In this document: in pieces, positions 6,779 through 14,561 of the stretch
Layout of the letters: the number at the start of each line of letters is the position of its first letter
Position numbering within the stretch: position 1 is the first letter of the stretch
DNA from: an uncultured Rhodanobacter sp.
GTDB lineage: Bacteria; Pseudomonadota; Gammaproteobacteria; Xanthomonadales; Rhodanobacteraceae
Reading direction: 5' to 3'
DNA: 33,109 bases
NCBI GenBank assembly: GCA_937906285.1
Contig: CALCWL010000139.1
Span: 1-33,109, forward strand
The notes under the pieces: model-generated
Told to the model about the DNA's origin: nothing
Database searches by the model: none
What the model saw: the letters and a program-made list of their open reading frames with translations, nothing else
Made by a program: the position numbers and the translations under genes

Positions 6779-8079
6779 GCGTCGGCCAGCAGGGCGTCGA
6801 GCTGGGCGAGCAGGGCGTCCTGGCCTGCTTCGAGTTCGCGCGCCACGGCGCCGGCCTGGTCGAGTTGGCCGGCGCCGAGCAAGGTGATGAAGCGCTGGCC
6901 CTGTTCGCCCAGTTGCGTACCGGCTTCGCCCAGCGCCGTGCCGTTGCCGGTGCCGTCGCGCAGCCGCGCAAGCCGCTGCACGCCGTTCACCAGCGCGTGG
7001 GTGTCGAACCAGCGCCGGTCCAGCGCGGCCGGTTCGAGCAGGGCCAGGCTCATCGCCTGGCGCAGGTTCATGGCCGCTTCGCGCACGGTCAGGCTGAGGC
7101 TGGCCGGATCGTTGCCGCTTTCGCCTTCCAGCCAGTCCAGGCCCAGGCGATGCGCCAGCAGGGCGGCGCGATGGAGCGATTCGGATTGGCGCCGCGCCTC
7201 GCTGCTGCGTCGCTGCGAAGCGCCCAGCGCGGCCTGCGCGGTGGTGGCGCGCGCGTGCTGCGCGTCGTGCCCCTGTTGCAGCTTGCGGATGCGCTCGCTG
7301 GCGGTACGCAAGGTGGCACTGCCTTCGCCCAGCAGGCCGCTGGACTGGCTCACGCCGACCTGGGCGCGCTTGAGTTGCTGCAGGCCGTGGTTGACGTCGC
7401 CATCGAGTTGCAGCGAAAAGTCGCCGATGGAGACGGTGACGGTCTCGATTTCGGTCGTGGTCAGCGCGGTTTTCTCGGCCAGCTGCTTGACCTCGTCGGC
7501 CACCACCGCGAAGCCGCGCCCGGCCTCGCCGGCGCGGGCCGCCTCGATGGCGGCGTTCAGCGCGACCAGGTTGGTCTGGTGCGCGATCTCCTGCACCGCA
7601 CCGGTCAGCTTGCGGATCTGCGCGACCTGTTCGGCCAGCTTGCTCTGGTTGCGGTTCATGGCGCTGAGCGCGCTGCGCAACAGGCGCAGCTGGCCATCCA
7701 GCTCGCTGACGCCCTCGGCGCCGACGCTGCCGGCCTGGCTGGCCTGCTCCAGGTCGACGGCCAGTTGCTGCAGTGCCGTCGAGATCCCGGCGCTGCCATC
7801 CGTCAAGCGATCGACGCTGGCGCGGCTTTCGGCGGCGGCCTGGTCCAGCGCGGTCTGCTCGCGCGCCAGTTGTTGCGCGGCGCCGAGCACGAGACCTTGC
7901 TGTTCCAGGGTCTGCAGCGCCACCGCCGAGGGCGGCCGGCTGGCGGCGCGCGCCAGCAGCGGCGCCAGTGCCGCCGCGGTGCGCGGGTGGCGGCGTCGCA
8001 GCACGGCGAGCCCGGCGTCGTCCCCCTGGGCGGCGGCCGTCACCAGGGCGGCAATATGCTGTTTGAGAAGAAAGCTCAT
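6775..8079 (-). CDS. Soluble methyl-accepting chemotaxis protein (cytoplasmic chemoreceptor)
   Basis: Encodes 434 residues with no transmembrane segment or recognisable N-terminal sensory domain. The chemoreceptor signalling tip is clear at about residues 164-200 (EIAHQTNLVALNAAIEAARA, then GRGFAVVADEVKQLAEKT), the part that binds CheA and CheW; long coiled-coil arms flank it. After about residue 300 comes a helical region (LGLDWLEGESGNDPASL..., then LEPAALDRRWFDTHALV) that I do not recognise and that may be the sensory part. No C-terminal NWETF-like tether is seen. The start is the ATG at 8079, shorter than an in-frame alternative, because the FliA-type promoter lies directly upstream of it. 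It overlaps flgA by four bases. Confidence 0.9.
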   Translation of the reverse strand: MSFLLKQHIAALVTAAAQGDDAGLAVLRRRHPRTAAALAPLLARAASRPPSAVALQTLEQQGLVLGAAQQLAREQTALDQAAAESRASVDRLTDGSAGISTALQQLAVDLEQASQAGSVGAEGVSELDGQLRLLRSALSAMNRNQSKLAEQVAQIRKLTGAVQEIAHQTNLVALNAAIEAARAGEAGRGFAVVADEVKQLAEKTALTTTEIETVTVSIGDFSLQLDGDVNHGLQQLKRAQVGVSQSSGLLGEGSATLRTASERIRKLQQGHDAQHARATTAQAALGASQRRSSEARRQSESLHRAALLAHRLGLDWLEGESGNDPASLSLTVREAAMNLRQAMSLALLEPAALDRRWFDTHALVNGVQRLARLRDGTGNGTALGEAGTQLGEQGQRFITLLGAGQLDQAGAVARELEAGQDALLAQLDALLADA

Positions 8080-8118
8080 GGTGCTGGCGTCGACTCGCAA
8101 GGGAAGGGAATGGCTGCT

Positions 8119-8145
8119 GCATCGGCCACAGGTGTCGAAGCTTGA
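8119..8145 (-). promoter_or_regulatory. FliA-type promoter of the soluble chemoreceptor and flgA
   Basis: The minus strand reads TCAAGCTT-N11-GCCGATGC, matching TAAAGTTT-N11-GCCGATAA at six of eight bases in each half with exact spacing. The -10 ends 39 bases from the start codon. It diverges from the cheV promoter 75 bases away. Confidence 0.72.
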
Positions 8146-8220
8146 GCAAGCAATCCGCGTGCCAGTGCCTGCGGCGCGGGGGTGAGAGGAAACGGGTGAC
8201 GCTCTTGGAAGGCCGACTCC

Positions 8221-8247
8221 TAAAGACCGGACGCGCAGCGCCGATAG
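8221..8247 (+). promoter_or_regulatory. FliA-type promoter of cheV
   Basis: TAAAGACC-N11-GCCGATAG, with exact 11-base spacing and seven of eight bases in the -10. The cheV ATG is 46 bases beyond the -10. Confidence 0.82.
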
Positions 8248-8293
8248 CGCATCTGACGGTCGCGTGGCGGCCACGCTTGCCGAGGGAGGCCGC

Positions 8294-9241
8294 ATGGCCG
8301 GCACATTGCTGGAGAAGGTGGAGCAGCACACGCGGCTGGCCGGGCACAACCGGGTGGCGATGCTGCTGTTCCGGCTGGGCGACCAGCAGCTGTTCGGCAT
8401 CAACGTGTTCAAGGTGCGCGAGGTATTGCGCCGACCGCCGATGGAGCGCCTGCACGGCGTGCACGAGTTGATCGCGGGCAGCTGCGATTACCGCGGGCAG
8501 ACCATTCCGGTGATCGACCTCGCCGCGGCGCTGGGCTACGCACCGCTGCGCGAGGTCGAATCGGCGCATCTGATGGTGACCGAGTTCAACCGCTCGGTGC
8601 AGGGTTTCCTGGTGGCCGACCTGCAGCGCATGGTGCATTGCGCGGGCGACGCGATGGCGGCGCCGGCCAGCGCGCTGGGGTTCGGTTCGCGGGTGAACGC
8701 GGTGACCCGGGTCGACGGCGCGCTGCTGGCGGTGGTCGACGTGGAACACGTGCTGGCCAGCATCGACGCGCCGCCGGCCGAGCTGTCGGCGGGGCTGCAG
8801 CGCGAGGCCAGCCATCGTTCGCTGGCGTCGCGGCGGGTCATGGTGGTGGACGATTCGGGCATCGCGCGGCGGCGGCTGGTCAATCTGTTCAAGCAGCTGG
8901 GCACCGATTGCGTGGTGGCCAAGGACGGGCGCGAGGCGCTGGAGCGGCTGCTGGAACTGGCCGCGGGCGATCCGGCGCAGGCGATCGAGCTGGTGGTGTC
9001 GGACATCGAGATGCCGCGGCTGGACGGCTATGCGCTGACCCGTGCGATTCGCGAGGCGCCGAGCCTGCGTCGCATGAAGGTGCTGCTGCACAGCTCGCTC
9101 AGCGGCATGTTCAACGAGGGCATGGTGAAGGAGGTCAAGGCCGACCGCTTCGTGGCGAAGTTCCACCCCGACCAGCTCGCGCAGGCGGTAATGGAACTGC
9201 TGCCCGAACCCGTCGCCGCGCCGCAGGCGGCAACCGGCTGA
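8294..9241 (+). CDS. cheV: Chemotaxis coupling protein CheV
   Basis: Encodes 315 residues. An N-terminal CheW-like domain (about 20-165; LFGINVFKVREVL, RGQTIPVIDLAAALG) couples chemoreceptors to CheA. A C-terminal receiver domain (about 180-300) retains all the key residues: the acidic pair D186/D187, phospho-acceptor D237 (VVSDIEMPRLDGY), S267-S268 and K289. Phosphorylation of the receiver tunes coupling strength and adaptation. The ATG at 8294 has AGGGAGG five bases upstream, favouring it over an in-frame start 30 bases earlier. A FliA-type promoter precedes it; flgB follows 168 bases later under its own sigma-54 promoter. Confidence 0.95.
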   Translation: MAGTLLEKVEQHTRLAGHNRVAMLLFRLGDQQLFGINVFKVREVLRRPPMERLHGVHELIAGSCDYRGQTIPVIDLAAALGYAPLREVESAHLMVTEFNRSVQGFLVADLQRMVHCAGDAMAAPASALGFGSRVNAVTRVDGALLAVVDVEHVLASIDAPPAELSAGLQREASHRSLASRRVMVVDDSGIARRRLVNLFKQLGTDCVVAKDGREALERLLELAAGDPAQAIELVVSDIEMPRLDGYALTRAIREAPSLRRMKVLLHSSLSGMFNEGMVKEVKADRFVAKFHPDQLAQAVMELLPEPVAAPQAATG

Positions 9242-9356
9242 CGCCGGGCGCGCGGCGCCGGGGCCGCGTCAACAAACCGTCTTTCGTCGCGGCATCGGCC
9301 TGACGGCGCCGCGCGACATGCGCGGAATCTGAGCTGCCGCAAGGCTTTCCGGGCCG

Positions 9357-9371
9357 TGGCATGCAATTTGC
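9357..9371 (+). promoter_or_regulatory. Sigma-54 promoter of the flgB operon
   Basis: TGGCATGCAATTTGC: the GG and GC doublets are ten bases apart, and TGGCAxG and TTGC match the -24/-12 consensus. It ends 38 bases before the flgB ATG. FleQ, encoded at 24825, is the expected activator. Confidence 0.87.
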
Positions 9372-9409
9372 CTTTCGCTTCCGTGCAGCAGTGCATGCGG
9401 AGCGAAACG

Positions 9410-9811
9410 ATGAACCCGTCCACCCCCAATCTGTTCGGCATCCACACCCGGGCGCTCGACCTGTGGCAGCGCCGTACCGAAGTGCTGGCCAACAACCTGG
9501 CCAACGCCGACACGCCCGGATACCTGGCGCGCGACGTGGATTTCCGCAAGGCGCTGGCCACGGCCAGCGGCGCGGCGAACGGCGTGGCGCTCGAGACCGA
9601 CGCGCCAGACCAGATCGCCGGTGCCGGCCGCAGCGCCGAAGCGCTGGCCTATCGCGTGCCCACCCAGCCCAGCATGGACGGCAACACCGTCGATGCGCAG
9701 GTGGAGCAGGCCGCGTTCGCCGCCAACGGCGTGCATTACCAGGCCAGCCTGTCGTTCATCACCGCGCAGATCCGCATGTTGCGGATGGCGATCAACGGAG
9801 GCCAGGGCTGA
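9410..9811 (+). CDS. flgB: Flagellar proximal rod protein FlgB
   Basis: Encodes 133 residues, normal for FlgB. The N-terminal rod signature (RRTEVLANNLANADTPGYLARDVDF, about 24-48) and C-terminal helix (ASLSFITAQIRMLRMAI) are both present. FlgB forms part of the proximal rod with FlgC and FlgF and is exported without a cleaved signal. The ATG at 9410 has GGAG nine bases upstream; an earlier ATG in frame lies inside the sigma-54 leader. It opens the flgBCDEFGHIJ operon, and its stop overlaps the flgC start (TGATG). Confidence 0.97.
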   Translation: MNPSTPNLFGIHTRALDLWQRRTEVLANNLANADTPGYLARDVDFRKALATASGAANGVALETDAPDQIAGAGRSAEALAYRVPTQPSMDGNTVDAQVEQAAFAANGVHYQASLSFITAQIRMLRMAINGGQG

Positions 9812-10233
9812 TGTCGATGTTCTCCATCTTCAGCGTGGCCGGCTCCGGCATGGCCGCGCAATCGACCCGCCTCAACACGGTGGCCAGCAACCTGGCCAAT
9901 GCCGACAGCGTGGCCAGTTCGCCGGAAGCCGCTTACCGCTCGCGCGAGCCGCTGTTCGCCACCATCCGCGACCCGCAAGGCGTCGGCGATCCGAATGCGC
10001 CCGGCGACGGCGTGCAGGTGCTCGGCGTCACCGAGAGCCAGGCGGCGATTCCCCGCCGCTACGAACCGGGCAACCCGCTGGCCGATGCCGACGGCTATGT
10101 CTACGCCAGCAACGTCAACCCGGTCGACGAGCTGGTCAACATGATCTCGGCCTCGCGCTCGTACCAGAACAACGTCGAGGTGATGAACTCGGCGCGCCAG
10201 CTGCTGCAGAAAACCCTGGACCTCGGCAAGTGA
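9811..10233 (+). CDS. flgC: Flagellar proximal rod protein FlgC
   Basis: Encodes 140 residues. The N-terminal rod motif (STRLNTVASNLANADS, about 18-33), an internal YEPGNPLADADGYVYASNVNPVDE block (about 84-107) and the C-terminal helix (SYQNNVEVMNSARQLLQKTLDLG) are typical of FlgC, a proximal-rod protein. The start overlaps the flgB stop by one base, so translation is coupled. A 46-base gap precedes flgD. Confidence 0.97.
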   Translation: MSMFSIFSVAGSGMAAQSTRLNTVASNLANADSVASSPEAAYRSREPLFATIRDPQGVGDPNAPGDGVQVLGVTESQAAIPRRYEPGNPLADADGYVYASNVNPVDELVNMISASRSYQNNVEVMNSARQLLQKTLDLGK

Positions 10234-10279
10234 GGCGCCAGCGCATGAACCCCCTTCATTCCGCCACGAGGAGCCACGC

Positions 10280-10924
10280 ATGAGCGACATGGCGATCGGC
10301 AATGCCGCCAGCGCGGCGAAGGCGGCCAGCCTGGGCAAGGAGAAAACCCTGGGTCAGGCCGATTTCCTGAGCCTGCTGGTGCAGCAGATGCGCAACCAGG
10401 ACCCGACCAAGCCGATGGACTCATCGCAGATGGTCAGCCAGCTCGCGCAGATCAGCCAGGTCTCGGCGACGCAGGCGTTGCAGGCCTCATTCGACGATCT
10501 CGGCAAGTCGCTGCAGGGCAATCAGATCCTGCAGGCCAGCGGGATGATCGGCCGCGACGTGGTGGTGCCTTCGGAGGCCGGCACGCTGGCCGCGAACGGC
10601 ATGGACGGCGCGGTCAACGTGCCGGCCGACGGCGGCCAGGTGTTCGTCAAGATCACCGACGCCAGCGGCACCGTGTTGCGTACGCTCGACCTGGGCAAGC
10701 CCGCCGCCGGGCTGGTGCGTTTCCACTGGGACGGCATCGGCGACAACGGCGAGGCGCTGGCGCCGGGCACCTACGGCCTGGCCGCGCAGGCCGGCAACAC
10801 CGCCGTGGCGACCTACGTCAGCGGCAAGGTCACCGGCGTGGGCATGACCGGCGCCGACGGCACCTATCTGGACGTGGATGGTTTTGGCGGGGTCCTGCTG
10901 AGTCAGGTCGCACAGATCAACTGA
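10280..10924 (+). CDS. flgD: Hook capping protein FlgD
   Basis: Encodes 214 residues. The N-terminal export and assembly segment has LGQADFLSLLVQQMRNQDP followed by QMVSQLAQISQV (about 24-60). A flexible middle precedes a FlgD Ig-like/tudor region with FHWDGIGDNGEALAPGTYGL (about 149-168). FlgD sits at the growing hook tip and directs FlgE polymerisation, then is discarded. GAGGAG lies upstream of the ATG. Confidence 0.96.
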   Translation: MSDMAIGNAASAAKAASLGKEKTLGQADFLSLLVQQMRNQDPTKPMDSSQMVSQLAQISQVSATQALQASFDDLGKSLQGNQILQASGMIGRDVVVPSEAGTLAANGMDGAVNVPADGGQVFVKITDASGTVLRTLDLGKPAAGLVRFHWDGIGDNGEALAPGTYGLAAQAGNTAVATYVSGKVTGVGMTGADGTYLDVDGFGGVLLSQVAQIN

Positions 10925-10962
10925 CGACCTTAAGGGTCGCAACCGAACGAGGAAATGCTCCG

Positions 10963-12186
10963 ATGGCATTCAACATTGCACTCAGCGGTCTGAACGCCGC
11001 CTCGAAAGATCTCGAGGTCACGGCCAACAACATCGCCAACACCGGCACCACCGGTTTCAAGGGCTCGCGCGCGCAGTTCGCCGAGCTGTTCAGCGCGGCC
11101 GGCCCCAACCTGAGCTCCAGCCAGGTCGGCAGCGGCGTGCGGCTGACCAACGTGGCCCAGCAGTTCACCGCCGGCAGCGTGGAAACCACCAACAACAGCC
11201 TGGACTTCGCCCTGAGCGGCGAGGGCTTCTTCACCGTGCGCGACGGCAAGGGCTATTCCTACACCCGCGCCGGCGCGTTCCAGAAAGACCAGAACGGCTT
11301 CGTGCAGAACGCCAACGGCCAGCGCCTGCAGGTGTTCCCGCCGGTGGCCGGCGGCGGTTTCGACACCAGCACCATGACCGACCTGCAGCTGTTCACCGCG
11401 CAGAATGCGGCCAAGGCCACCAGCTCGGTGCAGATGGCCTTGAACCTGCCTTCCGACGCCACGGCGCCGGCGACCGCCTTCGACCCGCTGAACGATCCGT
11501 CCAGCTACAACCAGGCCACGCCGTTCACTGCCTACGACTCGCTCGGCGCCACCCACAACGGCGTGGTGTATTTCGTCAAGGACCCGGCGGCCAACGTGTG
11601 GAACGCCAACCTCTACATCGACGGCACCGCGGTCGGCACGCCGCAGACGCTGACCTTCGGCAGCAACGGCAGCCTGATCGCCCCTGCCAACGGCCAGCTC
11701 GCGTTCCCCGCCGCGGCGGTGAGCCCGGGCGCCGACCCGATGCAACTGACCCTGGACATGACCAAGGCCACCCAGTTCGGCAACGCCTACGCCGCCAGCG
11801 CGATCAACCAGGACGGCTACCCCACCGGCATCCTGTCCAGCATCGACGTGTCGCGCGAGGGCGTGGTGCAAGCCAAGTATTCCAATGGCCAGAGCACCGC
11901 GCTGGGCCAGCTGGCGATCGCGCAGTTCTCCAATGAGCAAGGCCTGCGCCAGCTCGACAACACCAACTGGGCGGCCTCGTACGACTCCGGCACGCCGGTG
12001 ATGGGCGCGGCCGGCAACGGCACCTTCGGCAGCGTGCAGGCCGGTGCGCTGGAGGCTTCCAACACCGCCGACCTCACCGCCCAGCTGGTGAACATGATCA
12101 AGGCGCAGCGCAACTACCAGGCCAATGCGCAGGTGATCTCCACCGACAACCAGCTGACCCAAACCATCATCAACATTCGCAATTGA
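10963..12186 (+). CDS. flgE: Flagellar hook protein FlgE
   Basis: Encodes 407 residues. The N-terminal rod/hook signature (ALSGLNAASKDLEVTANNIA, then TGFKGSRAQF) and the C-terminal ASNTADLTAQLVNMIKAQRNYQANAQVISTDN helix flank a variable surface domain (about 140-310). The SLDFALSGEGFF and YSYTRAGAF blocks (about 76-105) are characteristic of hook proteins. The subunit forms the flexible hook under FlgD control with FliK setting its length. GAGGAAA lies upstream of the ATG. The stop codon is followed immediately by a heptamer repeat. Confidence 0.96.
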   Translation: MAFNIALSGLNAASKDLEVTANNIANTGTTGFKGSRAQFAELFSAAGPNLSSSQVGSGVRLTNVAQQFTAGSVETTNNSLDFALSGEGFFTVRDGKGYSYTRAGAFQKDQNGFVQNANGQRLQVFPPVAGGGFDTSTMTDLQLFTAQNAAKATSSVQMALNLPSDATAPATAFDPLNDPSSYNQATPFTAYDSLGATHNGVVYFVKDPAANVWNANLYIDGTAVGTPQTLTFGSNGSLIAPANGQLAFPAAAVSPGADPMQLTLDMTKATQFGNAYAASAINQDGYPTGILSSIDVSREGVVQAKYSNGQSTALGQLAIAQFSNEQGLRQLDNTNWAASYDSGTPVMGAAGNGTFGSVQAGALEASNTADLTAQLVNMIKAQRNYQANAQVISTDNQLTQTIINIRN

Positions 12187-12214
12187 GGGAATGGGGAATA
12201 GGGAATGGGGAATC
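12187..12214 (+). repeat. Four tandem GGGAATN heptamers after flgE
   Basis: Four perfect-phase heptamers (GGGAATG, GGGAATA, GGGAATG, GGGAATC) begin at the first base after the flgE stop codon. The same heptamer occurs at 26264-26291 and in reverse at 26325-26345. There is no inverted partner here. It sits in the 92-base flgE-flgF spacer. Confidence 0.85.
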
Positions 12215-12278
12215 GGAAGAGCGGATCACCGCACCTTGCCTGCTCCTCGTTCTCTACTGACCACACCCGGGAATCCAC

Positions 12279-13019
12279 ATGGACAGATCACTTTACGTAG
12301 CCATGACCGGCGCCACGCAGATGATGCGGGCGCAGTCCGAGGTGGCGCACAACCTGGCCAATGCCGACACGGTCGGTTTCAAGGCGCAGCTGTCGGCGTT
12401 CCAGCCGCTGGTGATCCAGGGGCCGGGGCTGGCCACGCGGGTCAACGGCGTGGCGCACGGGCTGGGCGTGGACTTGCGCGAGGGCGGCCAGATCGAGACC
12501 GGCCGCACGCTCGACGTTGCCGTGCAGGGCACCGGCTGGATCGCGGTGCAGGGCGCCGACGGCAGCGAGGGCTACACCCGCGCCGGCGAACTGCGGCTGA
12601 CACCGGACGGCCTGCTCACCGACGCGCGCGGCAACCTGGTGCTGGGCGAGGGCGGCCCGATCAGCGTGCCGCAGAGCAGCCAGATGAACATCGGCGCCGA
12701 TGGCACCGTGTCGGTGGTGCCGATGGGCCAGTCGCCTGAAACCATCGCTGCGGTGGGCCGGATCAAGCTGGTCAATCCGCCGGTCGACCAGCTCGCGCAG
12801 GGCAGCGACGGCCTGATGCACCTCAACGATGGCGGCACCGCGCAGTCCGATCCCGCGGTGACGCTGAAATCCGGGGTGCTGGAGTCGAGCAACGTCGATC
12901 CCTCGCAGACGCTGGTGCAGATGATCCAGCTGTCGCGCCAGTACGAGCTGCAGATCCGCTCGATCAAGAGCGCCGACGAAAACGCGCAGGCTGCTTCGCG
13001 CCTGCTGCAGATGACCTGA
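12279..13019 (+). CDS. flgF: Flagellar proximal rod protein FlgF
   Basis: Encodes 246 residues, normal length. N-terminal AHNLANADTVGFKAQL (about 24-39), central LDVAVQGTGWIAVQ and YTRAGELRLTPDG (about 77-108), and the C-terminal LESSNVDPSQTLVQMIQLSRQYELQIRSIKSADENAQ helix are the FlgF/FlgG family signature. It forms the rod below FlgG. Only a weak GGGAA lies upstream of the ATG. A 92-base spacer with heptamer repeats separates it from flgE. Confidence 0.96.
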   Translation: MDRSLYVAMTGATQMMRAQSEVAHNLANADTVGFKAQLSAFQPLVIQGPGLATRVNGVAHGLGVDLREGGQIETGRTLDVAVQGTGWIAVQGADGSEGYTRAGELRLTPDGLLTDARGNLVLGEGGPISVPQSSQMNIGADGTVSVVPMGQSPETIAAVGRIKLVNPPVDQLAQGSDGLMHLNDGGTAQSDPAVTLKSGVLESSNVDPSQTLVQMIQLSRQYELQIRSIKSADENAQAASRLLQMT

Positions 13020-13083
13020 TCCCCCCGGTTCAAGTCAGCCTCGTTCAAACAGACATCCAGACGTCCAGACGGAGTCCAACGAC

Positions 13084-13869
13084 ATGTTTTCATCCTTGTG
13101 GGTAGCCAAGACCGGCCTCGATGCGCAGCAGACGCGCATGGACGTCATCTCGAACAACCTCGCCAACGCCAACACCACCGGCTACAAGAGCGCGCGCGCC
13201 GCGTTCCAGGACCTGGTCTACCAGAACCTGCGCCAGCCAGGCGGCCAGACCACCGAGCAGACCCAGGCGCCGTCCGGCCTGATGCTGGGCACCGGCGTGC
13301 GCGTGGTCGGCAGCGAGAAGCTGTTCACCCAGGGCAACATCGAGCAGACCGGCAACTCGCTGGATCTGGCGATTCAGGGCCGCGGTTTCCTGCAGGTGAC
13401 GATGCCCGACGGCAGCATCGCCTATACGCGCGACGGCTCGCTGCACATGGACCAGAACGGCCAGATCGTCACCGCCAACGGCTACGCGATCGACCCGGCC
13501 ATCAGCGTGCCGGCCAACGCGCAGAGCATCACCATCGGCAGCGACGGCACGGTCAGCGTGAGCGTGCCGGGCCAGGCCGCGACCCAGCAGATCGGCACCG
13601 TGCAGCTGGCCGATTTCATCAACCCCGCCGGCCTGCAGCCCAACGGCGACAACCTGTACCTCGAAACCGCTTCCAGCGGCTCGCCGCAGATCGGCCAGCC
13701 CGGCCTGAACGGCCTGGGCACGGTGGCACAGGGCGCACTGGAAAGCTCCAACGTCAACGTGGTGGAGCAGATGGTCAACATGATCGAGACCCAGCGCACC
13801 TACGAGATGAACTCCAAGGCGGTGTCCGCCGCCGACTCGATGCTGCAGTTCCTCACCAACAAGACCTGA
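13084..13869 (+). CDS. flgG: Flagellar distal rod protein FlgG
   Basis: Encodes 261 residues, the typical FlgG length. The N-terminus MFSSLWVAKTGLDAQQTRMD, then NNLANANTTGYKSARAAFQDLVYQ (about 24-47), LDLAIQGRGFLQV and the C-terminal LESSNVNVVEQMVNMIETQRTYEMNSKAV helix are all intact. FlgG builds the distal rod that crosses the P- and L-rings. GGAG lies nine bases before the ATG. Confidence 0.97.
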   Translation: MFSSLWVAKTGLDAQQTRMDVISNNLANANTTGYKSARAAFQDLVYQNLRQPGGQTTEQTQAPSGLMLGTGVRVVGSEKLFTQGNIEQTGNSLDLAIQGRGFLQVTMPDGSIAYTRDGSLHMDQNGQIVTANGYAIDPAISVPANAQSITIGSDGTVSVSVPGQAATQQIGTVQLADFINPAGLQPNGDNLYLETASSGSPQIGQPGLNGLGTVAQGALESSNVNVVEQMVNMIETQRTYEMNSKAVSAADSMLQFLTNKT

Positions 13870-13880
13870 GGCGCGACGTG

Positions 13881-14561
13881 ATGTTTGCCTGCCGTTTTCT
13901 CCTTGCCCTGTGCGCGCTGGCCCTGCTGGCCGGCTGCGCGAGCGGCCCCGGCGCGCGCGACGACGCGCAGTGGGCGCCGACCCTGCCGCCCGCGCCGCAG
14001 ATTGCCGCGGCGCCGGCCGACGGTTCGATCTACCACGACCAGCAGAACATGGAGCTGTTCGCCGATCCGCGCGCGCACCGCGTGGGCGACATCCTCACCG
14101 TGGCGCTGGTCGAGAGCACCCAGGCCAGCAAGAAGGCCACCACCACCACCAGCAAGACCGACAAGGCCAAGCTCGCCTCGCCCACCGTGCTCGGCCATGC
14201 GCTGGCGATCGGCGGCAAGGTCGCCGACATCGGGCTGGACGGCGAGCGCAGCTTCGACGGCGCCGGTTCCAGCAGCCAGAGCAACCAGCTTACCGGGCAG
14301 ATCACCGTCACCGTGGCGCAGCGCCTGTCCAACGGCAACCTGATCGTGCGCGGCGAAAAGTGGCTGACCATCAACCAGGGCCAGGAGCTGGTGCGCATCG
14401 CCGGCATCGTGCGTCCGCAGGACATCGGCCAGGACAACGTGGTGCCGTCCACCCGCGTCGCCGACGCGCGCATCAGCTACACCGGCCGCGGCACCCTCGC
14501 CGACGCGAACACGCGCGGCTGGCTGTCGCGCTTCTTCAATTCCAAGTGGATGCCGTTCTGA
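13881..14561 (+). CDS. flgH: Flagellar L-ring lipoprotein FlgH
   Basis: Encodes 226 residues. A lipoprotein signal with lipobox LLAGC places the acylated cysteine at residue 19. Family blocks are visible: MELFADPRAHRVGDILTVALVE (about 57-78), the Thr/Lys-rich ASKKATTTTSK, NGNLIVRGEKWLTINQGQE (about 152-170), and the ending WLSRFFNSKWMPF. FlgH forms the outer-membrane L-ring bushing around the rod. The GTG three bases upstream is an alternative start. The stop overlaps the flgI ATG by one base (TGATG). Confidence 0.96.
   Translation: MFACRFLLALCALALLAGCASGPGARDDAQWAPTLPPAPQIAAAPADGSIYHDQQNMELFADPRAHRVGDILTVALVESTQASKKATTTTSKTDKAKLASPTVLGHALAIGGKVADIGLDGERSFDGAGSSSQSNQLTGQITVTVAQRLSNGNLIVRGEKWLTINQGQELVRIAGIVRPQDIGQDNVVPSTRVADARISYTGRGTLADANTRGWLSRFFNSKWMPF

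Noticed and set aside
6074..9166. A minus-strand open frame of about 1030 codons covering cheV, the chemoreceptor and flgA
   Set aside because: Only its last 234 codons (flgA) look like protein. The rest is Arg/Ala/Gly/His-rich shadow sequence opposite or out of frame with two well-supported genes, a common effect of high GC content.
12187..12214. Heptamer arrays as a CRISPR array
   Set aside because: The units are seven bases and contiguous, with no unique spacers and no cas genes nearby.
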